NCBI RefSeq assembly: GCF_021730395.1
Contig: NC_069361.1
Location: 56,892,501-56,956,500 of the forward strand
DNA: 64,000 nt
Source of the DNA: Mercenaria mercenaria
Taxonomy: Eukaryota > Mollusca > Bivalvia > Venerida > Veneridae
Reading direction: 5' to 3'
Below are positions 30,601 through 42,900 of the stretch, in pieces (positions within the stretch are counted from its first letter, which is position 1; each line of letters opens with the position of its first letter). The notes below the pieces were generated by a model. That model ran no database searches, had not been told where the DNA came from, and saw only the letters and a program-made list of their open reading frames with translations. The position numbers and the translations under genes are program-made.

Positions 30601-31468
30601 GGGTGGGCAGACGCCGAACCTCCTTGTTTTTTTGTAAAAAGTGATGTTTTTCTAACGGCCTAAACTTTTTTAGAACATAAATTATATAAAAAAAATTTTA
30701 TCAATTGAAAGCTTATAAAACAAGCACATTATAATTAATTTTTATTATTATTTCGACATAAAATGGATTAGTAATGAACGCTTTACAGTGTTTTTCTTAA
30801 AGTTTTGAACATCACTACACTGCTATTAAAATTAAATATCATTTAAAACGGTTATTCATTTAAAAAAGATATTTGAATACAAAAATACGAAAATTGTAAG
30901 TATTTCAAAATCCATAAATTGAGCAAAAAAGTTATCAAAATTAAAAAATTCCAATCCAATACACAAACGGTGTAAAACATTGTTTTTGCCCACCACCAGA
31001 TAAACAGATGTTAATGCATGACGTCACGACGATCTCTCCTATATCATGTGATTTTTTTTATAGGTCTGAAGACAATTTTGCAAATGAACAGTTACTGATA
31101 TTTTTATTCTCAGCATGAATATCTAATACCATTTAAATATCCATGTATCCATAGATGTAATACCAAGGGATTAATATGAATCGATGACACTAAATGGAGT
31201 TGTAAATTTGTAGACAAGTAACTACATTGTACATTTAAAGGCCAAGAATCAACCTCCATATTACAGCATATATCTTAACTCGAATAATCAAATTATTTTA
31301 TTTCTTATTTGATTAGATACAAACCTGGCTCATTTGTGAAGAAGGCTGGCACATAATGACATTCATCCAGGAGGTCACAGAATTTGGCATAAAATAATCC
31401 ATACCAGGCAACACCTGGGAGTTCAAACCAGAAGTGGGTTGACGCTGCAATTGTATACATCACATTTG
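24535..31468 (-). CDS. Claudin/PMP22-like four-span membrane protein, 3' part
   Basis: Three exons on - join in phase: 31325-31468, 30244-30399 and 24535-24695. Visible order: end of a first membrane span (VMYTIAAST), an outer loop with W-x-GLF-x3-C-x5-C (WYGLFYAKFCDLLDEC), a second span (LLQLVCVSAWACLALSFYML), a basic cytoplasmic loop (RIPRILRKNRNN), a third span (TIAFLCFASAFAMSGGLYLF) and a fourth (WASMFASLACGLEFLAGLLL) ending LLHAS-stop. The W-GLF-C-C pattern and four spans fit the claudin/PMP22/EMP superfamily (cell-cell contact or membrane organisation), with GLF in place of GLW. The first exon(s), upstream of 31468 on -, were not found. A Gypsy fossil fills most of the last intron. The exact subfamily is unknown. 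Confidence 0.65.
24742..25365. other. Part of the claudin-like gene's last intron
   Basis: AT-rich intronic sequence without recognised features. Confidence 0.55.
25366..30065 (-). mobile_element. Ty3/Gypsy-type retrotransposon fossil
   Basis: On - the parts appear in Gypsy order: gag from about 29.86 kb with zinc knuckles near 29.2 kb, protease with DTGSS near 28.95 kb, reverse transcriptase about 28.5-27.9 kb, RNase H about 27.75-27.35 kb, then integrase with its zinc-binding and core parts to about 25.9 kb. The coding part is broken in roughly half a dozen places. A 26-bp direct repeat (TGTACTGTATTGAGAAATGA + GTAACT) lies at both edges, at 25366 and 30040. I could not find a pair of full-length LTRs. 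Protein motifs remain readable, so the insertion is not ancient. It lies in the last intron of the claudin-like gene, same strand. Confidence 0.9.
25750..25860. repeat. Two-copy 55-bp tandem repeat
   Basis: Two units share AGATTATTGATT and CACTTTTAAATTCCAATTT. They lie just beyond the integrase end of the Gypsy fossil, probably in its 3' untranslated part. Confidence 0.75.
30244..30399 (-). CDS. Claudin-like gene, middle exon
   Basis: On - the acceptor is GTATTTTCAG and the donor CAG|GTAGGT. The 156 bases encode FYHLLQLVCVSAWACLAL onward, the second span and the RKNRNN loop. The phases agree with both neighbours. Confidence 0.75.
30400..31324. other. Intron of the claudin-like gene
   Basis: AT-rich intron with no recognised element. 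Confidence 0.6.
31325..31468 (-). CDS. Claudin-like gene exon with the W-GLF-C-C loop
   Basis: On - the acceptor is TTGTTTCCAG and the donor CCAG|GTTTGT. It encodes NVMYTIAASTHFWFELPG and then WYGLFYAKFCDLLDECHY. It begins one base into a codon, so at least one more coding exon must lie upstream on -; none could be identified. Confidence 0.72.
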
Positions 31469-32233
31469 CTGGAAACAATAGAACTAACGAAACTTTTTCA
31501 TATTTCCCCATTTTCTGAAATCTCAACACTAAGTCTGAAATCATGCTCTGTAGAATCATTCTACAATTATTATATCATCTGATCTCTTCTCTGACTTTTG
31601 TTTTATCTACTCATAAAATATATCCATTGCTTTTATAACATATCTGCTATACTGAAAAATTGTCATTTTAGTTCTTTTTGCTCTGTGAGGCAAACAACAT
31701 ATCATATTATTTTATGAATGATCTGCCCTGAATGTTAAAACTAGTAGACGAAATGCACTGTCCGAACCATATCAAGTCAAGACAATGAGTTTTTGAACTA
31801 AATAAGGACGAATATTATTCTTTTAGGCGTATTCGTAATCCATTATGTACATTTTCACCTCAGCTGTCAAATAAAAACAAGTCTGTGTTTGTAAAACAAA
31901 AGTAAACAGGAAAATCAGGAAAAAAAACTTTTCAAAATAATCATTCTCGAACGGACGCTTTCTTTTCAATGCAAAAATGCACCAAACATTTTGAAAACAT
32001 TGATGAAATGGGAAAAGCACCCCAAGTATCTCTTAAAGCTAAAGTAAAGCGAATAAAGCTAAAGTAACGCGAACTAAAAAGCAAGGTCCATCACATAAGA
32101 TATTCAATAGCAGTTCTCTACTTCAACTGTCTTATCTTACATCCTGGTACCTATTATGGAAAGCTGGTGGACCATGATAAAGGCAAAAATACTTAGTGAC
32201 TTAATGCTAGATAGTTAAGGATCTGTATAAAGA
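31469..32233. other. Upstream of the claudin-like exons, nothing recognised
   Basis: AT-rich. I searched on - for the missing first exon (an ATG followed by a hydrophobic run ending one base into a codon) and found no convincing candidate. Confidence 0.5.
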
Positions 32234-32921
32234 AGTGGCTAGGGGTCCAGTAAGCGGACCTCTAGACCCCCCAGTGGTAATCAATATACTTGCACTGTTA
32301 TGTACTGTATTACCAGTGTATATAATAATTGCTGGGGGAAAGCTACAATATGTTGTCATAAAGTTGCTTTTATTACGTAGTCTTTTGTATATATTTTAGT
32401 AAACAGCTATCACTCGGGTTGGAGACGTATTGAATATGAAATTTTATCGGCAATTTACGTAAGTCACTGTTGTTTGCTTTAGCACTAAGTAAAACAAATT
32501 CAGCAATTTACATTTAAAATACATGTACTAAAGGAAAGCAGAAGTTTAATATATCCCAGACAGTGATTTGTCATTGAATAAAATCATTGTTTGGAGTTTA
32601 GATGCGAAGGAATTATATCAAGAGGGCGCATGTTATATTATTATGCACAAGTGGCTAATTACATTGTACTATTAATAATTCATTAATTATGCAATCGTGT
32701 TTTTCTGAGGAATAAAGGACTATAAAATCTTGTTTCCAGTCATTTGCAATGTATTTAAAACAATGGGAATAAAGGAGATAATCATCTGTTTTTGATAGAT
32801 AAATGAACGTTTCCTCTCTGCAAATACCATTTTCAGTATTTATTATTCATATCGATTACTGGACCTCTAGACAACTCTACATGGGTTGTCTAGGGGTCCG
32901 GTTATTGGACCCCTAGCCACT
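32234..32921. mobile_element. Inverted-repeat MITE (AGTGGCTAGGGGTCC)
   Basis: Its ends are inverted repeats of about 35 bp: AGTGGCTAGGGGTCCAGTAA with GCGGACCTCTAGA, against the complement of the right end AGTGGCTAGGGGTCCAATAA with CCGGACCCCTAGA. The 688-bp body is AT-rich and encodes nothing. No clear target duplication was seen, so the family is open. Confidence 0.8.
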
Positions 32922-34972
32922 GCCATCACTTTAACTAATGAATATAACTTTCAATTATTTGAAAACATGCAACTTTCTACCAGTCTTATCTGAAGTAATA
33001 GCATGTTCTACCAATCATGTAAACATGAAACTAAAAAACAATAATTAGATTATGTTATAAAAGGCCAATGTCTGATGTATTTATCTACTGTTATATTCAG
33101 CTCTTTTAATTCTGTAACTATTTAGTATAAGCATCTTGCATGTGTTCTTCATTTCACTCTTAACAATCAGTATTTATCATTGGACAGTTGATAAACAGAA
33201 AGTTATTAACGTTTGGCAATTAGCATGTCAGACTGACCTTTCATGGAGTGCCTTGCTATGAATTTTTACCACCATGAATCGAGTCCAAGACTTCAAGAAG
33301 ACACTAGCATTGAGCTATTGAGGCAGTTGTGTATGCAAGTGGTCTAGCTACAGTTTGTCTCAAGAGTTATCTGGAACTTGTGTTGGATGACAATTGAAGA
33401 TTACAATGCTGGCCCAAATTAGAGCAGTGTTATACATGATTTTATGATGAAATCCAATAATGACCCAATGTGTCATGTTTGTAATGTTGTTCATTAGTTT
33501 TAACTCAAATTTGCAATAAATACCATAGTTATAATCATGTACAGAAACAGTGGAAAAGGCAAAATCTAAATGGCTGCTGTTTCATAGTATGGATACTTCT
33601 TTTAAAATGTCTGTATCTTTTTTAAAATAAACTGAACAATATGAAACAGATTTTCATATGATTTTAATTTCAATTACATACACAACAAATCATCACAAGG
33701 TAACATATTGATCAACAATAACAATCTGTTTAAAACACATTTTTACTCAATGATATTTTGAGCCCAACAGATGATAAAAATTACCATTCATTTCAACTGA
33801 TACATGTAATGACTTAAATGGTAAAACATTTTAGGTAGCTCAATGTACAAGCAAATTTAATTATGTTGTAAAGATGAAGTCCAGACATGGATCCATAATA
33901 GAATCCTTGATCTCAGAACTTTCTTTCTCCTAAGACACAAAGCATAAACTTTCTACAGATTAGCTGCTCAGTCAAAATAAAAAGCTTCACTATACTTTGT
34001 CCATAACTGCAGGTATTCCCTTTCAGATTTGTGCAATGATAAGACATGCATATACATTTCTGATAAGGACATACAGATATTAAATGAACTTTGCAGTGAT
34101 ATTTTACTTGCTTAACTATTTAAGTCATTAACAGCAAAACAATTGAGGCTTTTATTCTTTCTAATCGAAGTTGTGTTGCAACATCAATGTATGAATGGCT
34201 ACACTGCCAACTGCCATCTCATGTAGAATATAAAACAATTTTTTAATTTGTGTATAGCTTTGATATAATTTTGCCCATATGGAAGTAATGGCATTAGCCT
34301 CTGATTTCAGTAACATCCCGTATCATTATAACACAAGACAATGCATAGGTAAATATTGCACTGGGTACAGTAAATTTTATCAATGTTGCCAACCAATGTG
34401 GACAGTATGTAATCAAAAACTGCCCCACTCTGAGCAACGTGATATTCATTTTTTTTTTCCAGATTTTTTTTTATGCAAAAGTTTTCTATATTCTGACTTA
34501 CTACACTAGAAATAAATTGATGCAGTTGTTATAGTAATGTATATACTATTATTCTGTGACTTGTCGATTCTGCTTACCTCACTTGTCAGTAAATGGTCAC
34601 ATGAAGGTTCATAGAATGTAATATTTACCGCAAAAAAAAAATTCTTGTAAACAAACCCAGAAATATAGATTTAATTCACATGGAAATAACATTTGCATAT
34701 TATGGCATGTATAGGGATAAAAGGCATCTCTTAGCAGGGTCATTTTTTGGACAATATTTTCTACATTTCTAACATATCTTGGCATTTTAGTAGAACAGGC
34801 AAGTGTTTTTTTTTACATAGACATCATTGTAGAGACATTTTGCATTTACAAAGCCTGCAAAACCATATTGTACCATGAAGGCAAGTGGCATTGCTCATAC
34901 TCACTAGAAATGCGTCTAAGGATACATGCCCTGCTACATTGGGTCACAGAAGTGCTTTATGGCACTTTGACA
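32922..34972. other. AT-rich stretch, nothing recognised
   Basis: About 2 kb between two mobile elements. It may be the 5' intron or promoter region of the claudin-like gene. No exon or repeat could be supported. Confidence 0.5.
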
Positions 34973-34980
34973 TTAGTACA

Positions 34981-36000
34981 CATACATGTGATACGTCCCG
35001 GATTGTCCGGGATTGTCCCGGAAATTACATACTCGTCCCGGTGTCCCGGACAGTCTTAAAATGTCCCGGAAAAATAAAAATACAGTAACAAATGAAAACA
35101 ATCCCCCAAAAAACTTGTTTTTGTCTATAATTTGTTAAATTTTACACAATAAACAGTCCCCGTTGTCACATTGTTTATTCCTAATCATTTTATGCCCTCG
35201 AGCGGGCGAGCGGGACACGTGTTGATTAAGCCTGCTTTGATCACGCGACGATCTTTTGATGACACTGATTAAGTTACAGTCAGTTATTATGATGACCCTG
35301 ATTAAGAACTGACAGGATTATGCAATCAATAACTGTTTTATGATAGTTAAATTAGTCGTAAATCACTTTGTTTTTAGCACGTTGGCGGTAAAGCTACATG
35401 TAGCCTTTATGGAAGAGATTATTGAAAACGGTCATTTAAACGATAATTATTTTAAAAGGTTGTAATTATTTAAGATCTAGATCGATTGTCACACATATTT
35501 TAAATTAAAATGCTGAATGCCTTTGCCGACCGACCCATGAAAATTGACCAGACTCCAAATATTTTATATTGTCGATTTTATCTACAAGATTTATTTTGTT
35601 CCTTTAAGGATTCATTTAATTATTAGATAAATGTTTAAGCTTTAGAATGATACCAAATTAGCAAGAATCTAAATCACGATGACCAGGTTGATTCTTCGTA
35701 TATAGTAAGTCTCCTAATTCTGTTCACCTCGGGAACGCAATAAATTCACGTGCCGAACTATAGATGTATTACCCGTATACATGTATTTACCTCCCTTAGA
35801 AAGCTAGACGACATTTGCCGCAAATTAATACAAGCGAGTGAACAATGTTTAGTCTCGGGGAAACTACATGTATATTATGATATTTTTGCATGAAACAGAT
35901 GAATACCAATGTCACGGTGTATGTCCCGGACAAAAGGTAAAAATCCCGGAAATTTTAACTCAGAATCCCGGAAACGTTCTGAAAAATTATGGCATGTATG
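34981..36000. mobile_element. hAT-like element with perfect 8-bp target duplication
   Basis: This 1020-bp element is flanked by TTAGTACA at 34973-34980 and 36001-36008. Its ends are CATACATG and its complement CATGTATG. Several TCCCGG/CCCGGA words lie inside both ends (34996-35070 and 35925-35975). The interior (about 35273-35655) is closely related to 56026-56772 inside the larger hAT-like element, for example GTAGCCTTTATGGAAGAGAT and CCATGAAAATTGACCAGACT. No transposase is left. Confidence 0.82.
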
Positions 36001-36113
36001 TTAGTACATTTACATGGAATCCTAAGCAATACACACATCTTTGGTCTTGGTGTCTAAGTCTTTGCAAGGGATATGACATTGTCATACTATTACAGTAATT
36101 GAGGACTGGACAA

Positions 36114-36533
36114 ACAAGAGCTGTCAGTGGACAGCACGCTCGACTATTCTCAGTGCTTGATAGTATAATATAAGCAATGAGTAAAACTTTTGACTGGGGT
36201 CATGATGGTAAACAAGTACGCAAAATATGAAAGCAATATCTCAATGGACTTTGAAAATATTTGGGGTGGTACGCAAACTTAACATTCATTCTAAGTCGAA
36301 AAGGGGCCATAATTCAGTCAAAATGCTTGATAGAGTTGCCTCCTCCTTTTTACAGACTGGGGTCATGATGGTAAACAAGTATGCAAAATATGAAAGCAAT
36401 ATCTCAATAGACTTTGAAAATATTTGGCGTGGTACGCAAACTTTAACATTTGTGTGACGCTCACGCTAACGCTCAGGCTGACGCCGGGGCGAGTAGGATA
36501 GCTCCCCTATTCTTCGAATAGTCGAGCTAAAAA
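36114..36533 (+). mobile_element. HINE-like element G
   Basis: It starts ACAAGAGCTGTCAGTGGACAGC, arm GCTCGACTATTC. Two core repeats (GGTCATGATGGTAAACAAGT, TATCTCAATGGACTTTGAAA) are followed by GCTCAGGCTGACGCCGGGGCGAG. It ends TTCGAATAGTCGAGCTAAAA. Element O (50887) is the same subfamily and confirms its undisturbed sequence. Confidence 0.9.
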
Positions 36534-36764
36534 TATGATGTTAAGACTTATAAATGTTACTTTGACATATTTTTTTCTTATAGTGATTATTTATGTCAAA
36601 TTATCTCAAAATTTGACTTTGCAGAACAAAGATATTAACAATACTTGCATTGAACTTTTGCATTGGTAAAATAAATGAGGGTACAATATTAAAAAAATTA
36701 TCACAATTGTCTTCTATCTGTATATTAAATATGGAATTCATGCTCAATTGTTTTTCAGTCCCTG

Positions 36765-36900
36765 TCACAAATTAGACTGTCTCCCTGCACCGGCAACAGG
36801 TTTGTTTCTTTCCTCCCACTGTGCAACACCATCACATGCACAGAACCGCTTAGGGTTCTGGAACAATCCTGCTGAACGAGCTATAATCCCACAAGATATC
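36765..36900 (-). CDS. CCS: CCS exon 7 (domain 3, CxC, stop)
   Basis: The acceptor on - is TTTCATTCTAG. It encodes SCGIIARSAGLFQNPKR, then FCACDG with the CxC copper-transfer motif, and ends GRQSNL-TGA (36765-36767). Confidence 0.95.
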
Positions 36901-39900
36901 CTAGAATGAAAGAAATACATTGTAAAATTTTACTATGAAATTTTAATAGCTGCTACCCTAATAAACAAGGCAGTCTGAAAGACAGCTATATCCCCCGCCA
37001 CTGCTATAGATAGTGAAAGGGTAAACCTTTGATTTTAGCTGTGACCTTGACCTTGAACTGACATGGCTGACTCATGAATTCTGCACAACATCTTGATGAG
37101 GTGATCATTTGACCAAAGTTTCATGAAAATCCTTCAAGGGGTTTAGGAGATACAGAGCTGAAACCTTTGACCTTCAGTTGTGACCTTGACCTTGAGTTGA
37201 CATGGCTGACTCATGAGTTCTTGATGAGGTGATCATTTGACCCAAGTTTGATGAAAATCCTTCAAGGGGTTAAGGAGATACAGAGTGGACACCAAATGGA
37301 AGGCTCAAACCTTCGACCCTTAGTTGTGACCTTGACCTTGAGCTGGCATGGTTGACTCATAATTTCTGCACATCGTTCTGATGAGGTAATCATTTGACCC
37401 AAGTTTTATAAAATTCCTTCAAGGGGTTTAGGAGATATAGAGCGGACACAAAATGGAAGGCTCAAACCTTTGACCTTCAGTTGTGACCTTGACCTTGAGC
37501 CGACATGGCTGACTCATGAGTTCTGCACATCGCCTTGATGAGGTTATCATTTGACCCAAGTTTGATGAAAATCCTTCAAGGGGTTTAGGAGATATAGAGC
37601 AGACACAAAATGGAAGGCTCAAACCTTTGACCCTAAGTTGTGACCTTGACCTTGAGCCGGCATGACTGACTCATGGGTTCTGCACATCGTCTTGATGAGG
37701 TGATCATTTGACCCAAGTTTTATAAAATTCCTTCAAGGGGTTTAAGAGATATAGAGCGGACACAAAATGGAAGGCTCAAACCTTTGACCTTGAGTTGTGA
37801 CCTTGACCTTGTGCCGGCATGGCTGACTCATGGGTTCTGCACATCGTCTTGATGAGGTGATCATTTGACCTAAGTTTTATAAAATTCCTTCCAGGGGTTT
37901 AGGAGATATAGAGCGGACACAAAATGGCAGGCTCAAACCTTTGACCTTGAGTTGTGACCTTGACCTTGAACCGACAAGGCTGACTCATGGGTTCTGCACA
38001 TGGTCTTGATGAGGTGATCATTTGACCCAAGTTTCATGAAAATCCTTCAAGGAGTTTAGGAGATATGGACCGGACACGATTTTGTTACGGACGGAAGGAC
38101 GGACGGATGGAAGGACGGACGGAAGGATGGACGCAGACCATTCCTATAATCCCTCCGCCACGGCGGGGGATTAATAAAACATGTTAAGGCTAGTAGGTAT
38201 ACATAGTAATTTTTAAAATCTTAACATAAAACTTTATAAAATATTTAAAACTAGAGCTATCACTAAAGGTGATGAATGTACCCCTCGCATGCACTGACAC
38301 AGAACATTGCAATTTGACGCACACAAGATTGCATAATTATGTGGACTGTATGTATATAGACTGTATGTATACAGTATAGTAACAAAAAAAACAAGAGGGC
38401 CATGAAGGCCCTGCATCGCTCACCTGACCTACAGACGTAAAGCTCATTAAGATTAACATTCTGACCAAGTTTCATTAAGATATGGTCATAAATGTGGCCT
38501 CTAAAGTGTTAACTAGCCATTCCTTTGATTTGACCCTATGACCTAGTTTTTGACCCGACATGACCCAGATTCGAACTTGACCTAAAGATCATCAAGTTTA
38601 ACATTCTGACTAAGTTTCATCAATATTCAGTCATAAATGTGGCCTCTAGAGTGTTAACAAGGTTTTCCTTTGATATGACCTAGTGACCTATTTTTGACCC
38701 CAACTGACCCAGATTTAAACTTGACATAAAGATCATCAAGATTAACATTCTGACCAAGTTTCATTGCGATATGGTCATAAATGTGGCCTCTAAAGTGTTA
38801 ACTAGCTTTCACTTTGATTTGACCTGGTGACCTAGTTTTTGACCCGACATGACCCAGATTCAAACTTGCCCTTAAGATCATCAAGTTTAACACTCTGACT
38901 AAGTTTCATGAAGATACAGTCATAAATATGGCCTCTACAGTGTTAACAAGCTTTTCCTTTGATCTGATCTAGTGACCTAGTTTTTGACCCCACCTGACCC
39001 AGATTTATACTTGACCTTAAGATCATCAAGATTAACATTCTGACCAAGTTTCATTATGATATGGTCATAAATGTGGCCTCTACAATGTAAACTAGCTTTT
39101 CCTTTGATTTGACCTGGTGACCTAGTTTTTGATCCTACATGACCCAGATTCAAACTGGACCTTAAGATCATCAAGATTAACATTCTGGTCAAGTTTCATT
39201 AAGATTGGGCCAAAATTGTGACCTCTAGAGTGTTAACAAGCTTTTCCTTTGATTTGACCTGGTGACCTAGTTTTTGACCCCAGATGACCCAATATCGAAC
39301 TCGTCCAAGATTTTATTGAGGGTAGCATTCTGACCAAGTTTCATTCAGATTGGGCCAAAAATGTGACCTCTAGAGTGTTAACAAGCTTTTCCTTTGATTT
39401 GACCTGATGACCTAGTTTTTGACCCCAGATAACCCAATATCGAACTCGTCCAAGATTTTATTGAGGGTAACATTCTGACAAAGTTTCATTAAGATTGGGC
39501 CAAAAATGTGACCTCTAGAGTGTTAACAAGCTTTTCCTTTGATTTAACCTGATGACCTAGTTTTTGATCCCAGATGACCCAATATCGAATTCGTCCAAGA
39601 TTTTATTGAGGGTAACATTCTGACCAAGTTTCATTAAGATTGGGCCAAAAATGTGACCTCTAGAGTGTTAACAAGCTTTTCCTTTGATTTGACCTGATGA
39701 CCTAGTTTTTGATCCCAGATGACCCAATATCGAACTCGTCCAAGATTTTACTGAGGGTTACATTCTGACCAAGTTTCATTAAGATTGGGCCAAAAATGTG
39801 ACCTCTAGAGTGTTAACAGTCAAATTGTTGACGACGGACGGACGGACGGATGACGGACGATGGACACAGGGCTCAGGTGAGCTAAAAGGTCATATTTATC

Positions 39901-42900
39901 TAAATGAATGTAACATGCACCATGCACAACTAGGGTTGGTACTGATCAATTGTGTGAAGTTTCATTAAATTGTGTGCAAGGGTTTGGTAGATTAGGCACG
40001 CACAAGATTGCATATGCAGACTGTATGTACATAGTATGTTAACAAGAAACAAAGTCCCATAACTCTGCAATTTTTGTCGCTGAAAGAACCTAACATGCCC
40101 CATGCACAACTACTGTTGTTACAGATCACTTGTGTGAAGTTTCATTAAATTGTGTCAAGGGGATGAGGAGAGATGGTGTGCACAAGATTGTGTCTATGTA
40201 TATAGTATAGTAACAAAAAAACAAAGTCCCATAACTCTGCAAATTTTTTTTCTAAAAGAACCTAACATGTCCCATGCACAACTACTGTTGGTACTGATCA
40301 CTTGTGTGAAGTTTCATTAAATTCTGTCAAGGGGATAAGGAGGGATGGTGCGCACAAGATTGCGTCTACAGACAGACGGACAGACAGACAGACAACCTGA
40401 AACCAGTATACCCCCCCTTACAACTTTGTTGTCGAGGGGTACAAGAAAACGTTTGTGCTTGGTTCTTGTAAACATATTTTTTAAACAAGAGCTGTCTGTT
40501 GACAGCTGGCTCCACTATTCAAAGGACTGATGGAAGTATGGGGCCAAAGATTTTCGGACAAAAGAAGAAAAATAGATAAGATAATGTATTGTACTTGTGG
40601 ATTTGGATAAGTCTTGCACTATATGGCAACTTGTCACCATGATGGTAAGCAAGTGTTCAAAGTTTCAAAGCCATATATCAAACAGTTTAGAAAACTGAAC
40701 TAATTTCTATGTCAAAAAGGGCCATAACTGAGCTAAAGTCCTTGTCCTAGTAGTCTTGCCTATATATGTAGACTATGATGGTAAACAAGTGGTCAAAGTT
40801 TCAAAGCCATATGACAAACAGGCTTCGCAAAATATGGATTGGACCAGGTATAAATAATTTAACTGATTTTCGAGTCCAAAAAGGGCCATAATACAGCTAA
40901 AATAGTTGGCAGAGTTATGTACTCTTGCCTATAGAGATCACGATGATAAACAAGTGTTCAAAGTTTCAAAGTCACATGTCAAATAGTTTTGACAAAACAT
41001 TGACCTGTACAAAAACTGAGCCAATTTCCAGGTCCGAAAAGGGCCATAATTCAGCTATAATAGTTGACAGAATTATGTACACTTGCCTACAGATAGAAAT
41101 CATGATGATAAGAAAGTGCTCAAAGTTTCAAAACCACATGTCAAATAGTCTTGACAAAACATGGACTTGTATGAAAATTGAACCAATTTCAAATGGGTCA
41201 TAATTCAGCCAAAATACTTGACAGAGTTATGTACTCTTGCCTACACCGTCACGGATTAACAGTTTGCAACTGGTGTAAATGTGATGAGTGTCAAAAATTG
41301 TCCAATTAACATAACAAGAGGGCCATGAAGGCCCTGTATTGCTCACCTGACCTATTGACCTAAAGATCAACAAGATTAACATTCTGACCAAGTTTCATTA
41401 AGATATGGTCATAAATGTGGCTCTAAAGTGTTAACTAGCTATTCCTTTGATTTGACCCCGTGACCTAGTTTTTGACCCGACATGACCCAGATTCGAACTT
41501 GACCTAAAGATCATCAAGATTAACATTCTGATTAAGTTTCATGAAGATACAGTCACAAATGTGGCATCTAGAGTGTTAACAAGCTTTTCCTTTGATATGA
41601 CCTAGTGACCTAGTTTTTGACCCCATCTAACCCAGATTTAAACTTGACCTAAAGATCATCAAGATTAACATTCTGACAAAGTTTCATTGCGATATGGTCA
41701 TAAATGTGGCCTCTACAGTGTAAACTAGCTTTTCCTTTGATTTGACCTGGTGACCTAGTTTTTGACCCGACATGACCCAGATTCAAATTTGTCCTAAAGA
41801 TCATCAAGTTTAACATTCTGACTAAGTTTCGTGAAGATACAGTCATAAATATGGCCTCTAGAGTGTTAACAAGCTTTTCCTTTGATTTGACCTGGTGAAC
41901 TAGTTTTTGACCCCACCTAACCCAGATTTGAACTTGAGCTATAGATCATCAAGATTAACATTCTGACCAAGTTTCATTAAGATAAGGTCATAAATGTGGC
42001 CTTTACAGTGTAAACTAGCTTTTCCTTTGATTTGACCTGGTGACCTAGTTTTTTATCCTACATGACCCAGATTCAAATTGGACCTTAAGATCATCAAGAT
42101 TAACATTCTGACCAAGTTTCATGAAGATACAGTCATAAATGCGGCCTCTACAGTGTTAACAAGCTTTTCCTTTGATTTGATCTGGTGACCTAGTTTTTGA
42201 CCCCAGATAACCCAATATGGAACATGTCAAAGATTTTATTAAGGGTAACATTCTGACCAAGTTTCATTAAGATCGGGCCAAAAATGTGACCTCTAGAGTG
42301 TTAACAAGCTTTTCCTTTGATTTGACCTGGTGACCTGGTTTTTGATCCCAGATGACCCAGTATCAAACTCGTCCAAGATTTTATTGAGGGTAACATTCTG
42401 ACCAAGTTTCATTAAGATTGGGCCAAAATTGTGACCTCTAGAGTGTTAACAAGCTTTTCCTTTGATTTGATCCGGTGACCTAGTTTTTGACCCCAGATGA
42501 CCCAATATCGAACTTGTCCAAGATTTTATCGAGGGTAACATTCTGACCAAGTTTCATTAAGATTGGGCCAAAAATGTGACCTCTAGAGTGTTAACAGTCA
42601 AATTGTTGACGACGGACGGACAACGCCGGACGCCGGACACAGGGTGATCACTAAAGCTCACCTTTGAGCACCTTCGTGCTCAGGTGAGCTAAAAATGCAA
42701 TGCATAATTAGCAGGGGTCATCCATACGGATTAACAGTTTGCAACAGGCTAAGTGTGATGACTTTTTATCTTTTGTTCATTTTTATTTGCGCCTGTTTTA
42801 TGTAACAAATTTTATAATTTTTTTTTTTTTTTGGAAAAACAATACCAAACCTCTAGACATTAGTGATCTTTTTACAGTATTTTGTACGACATTTCAGACC

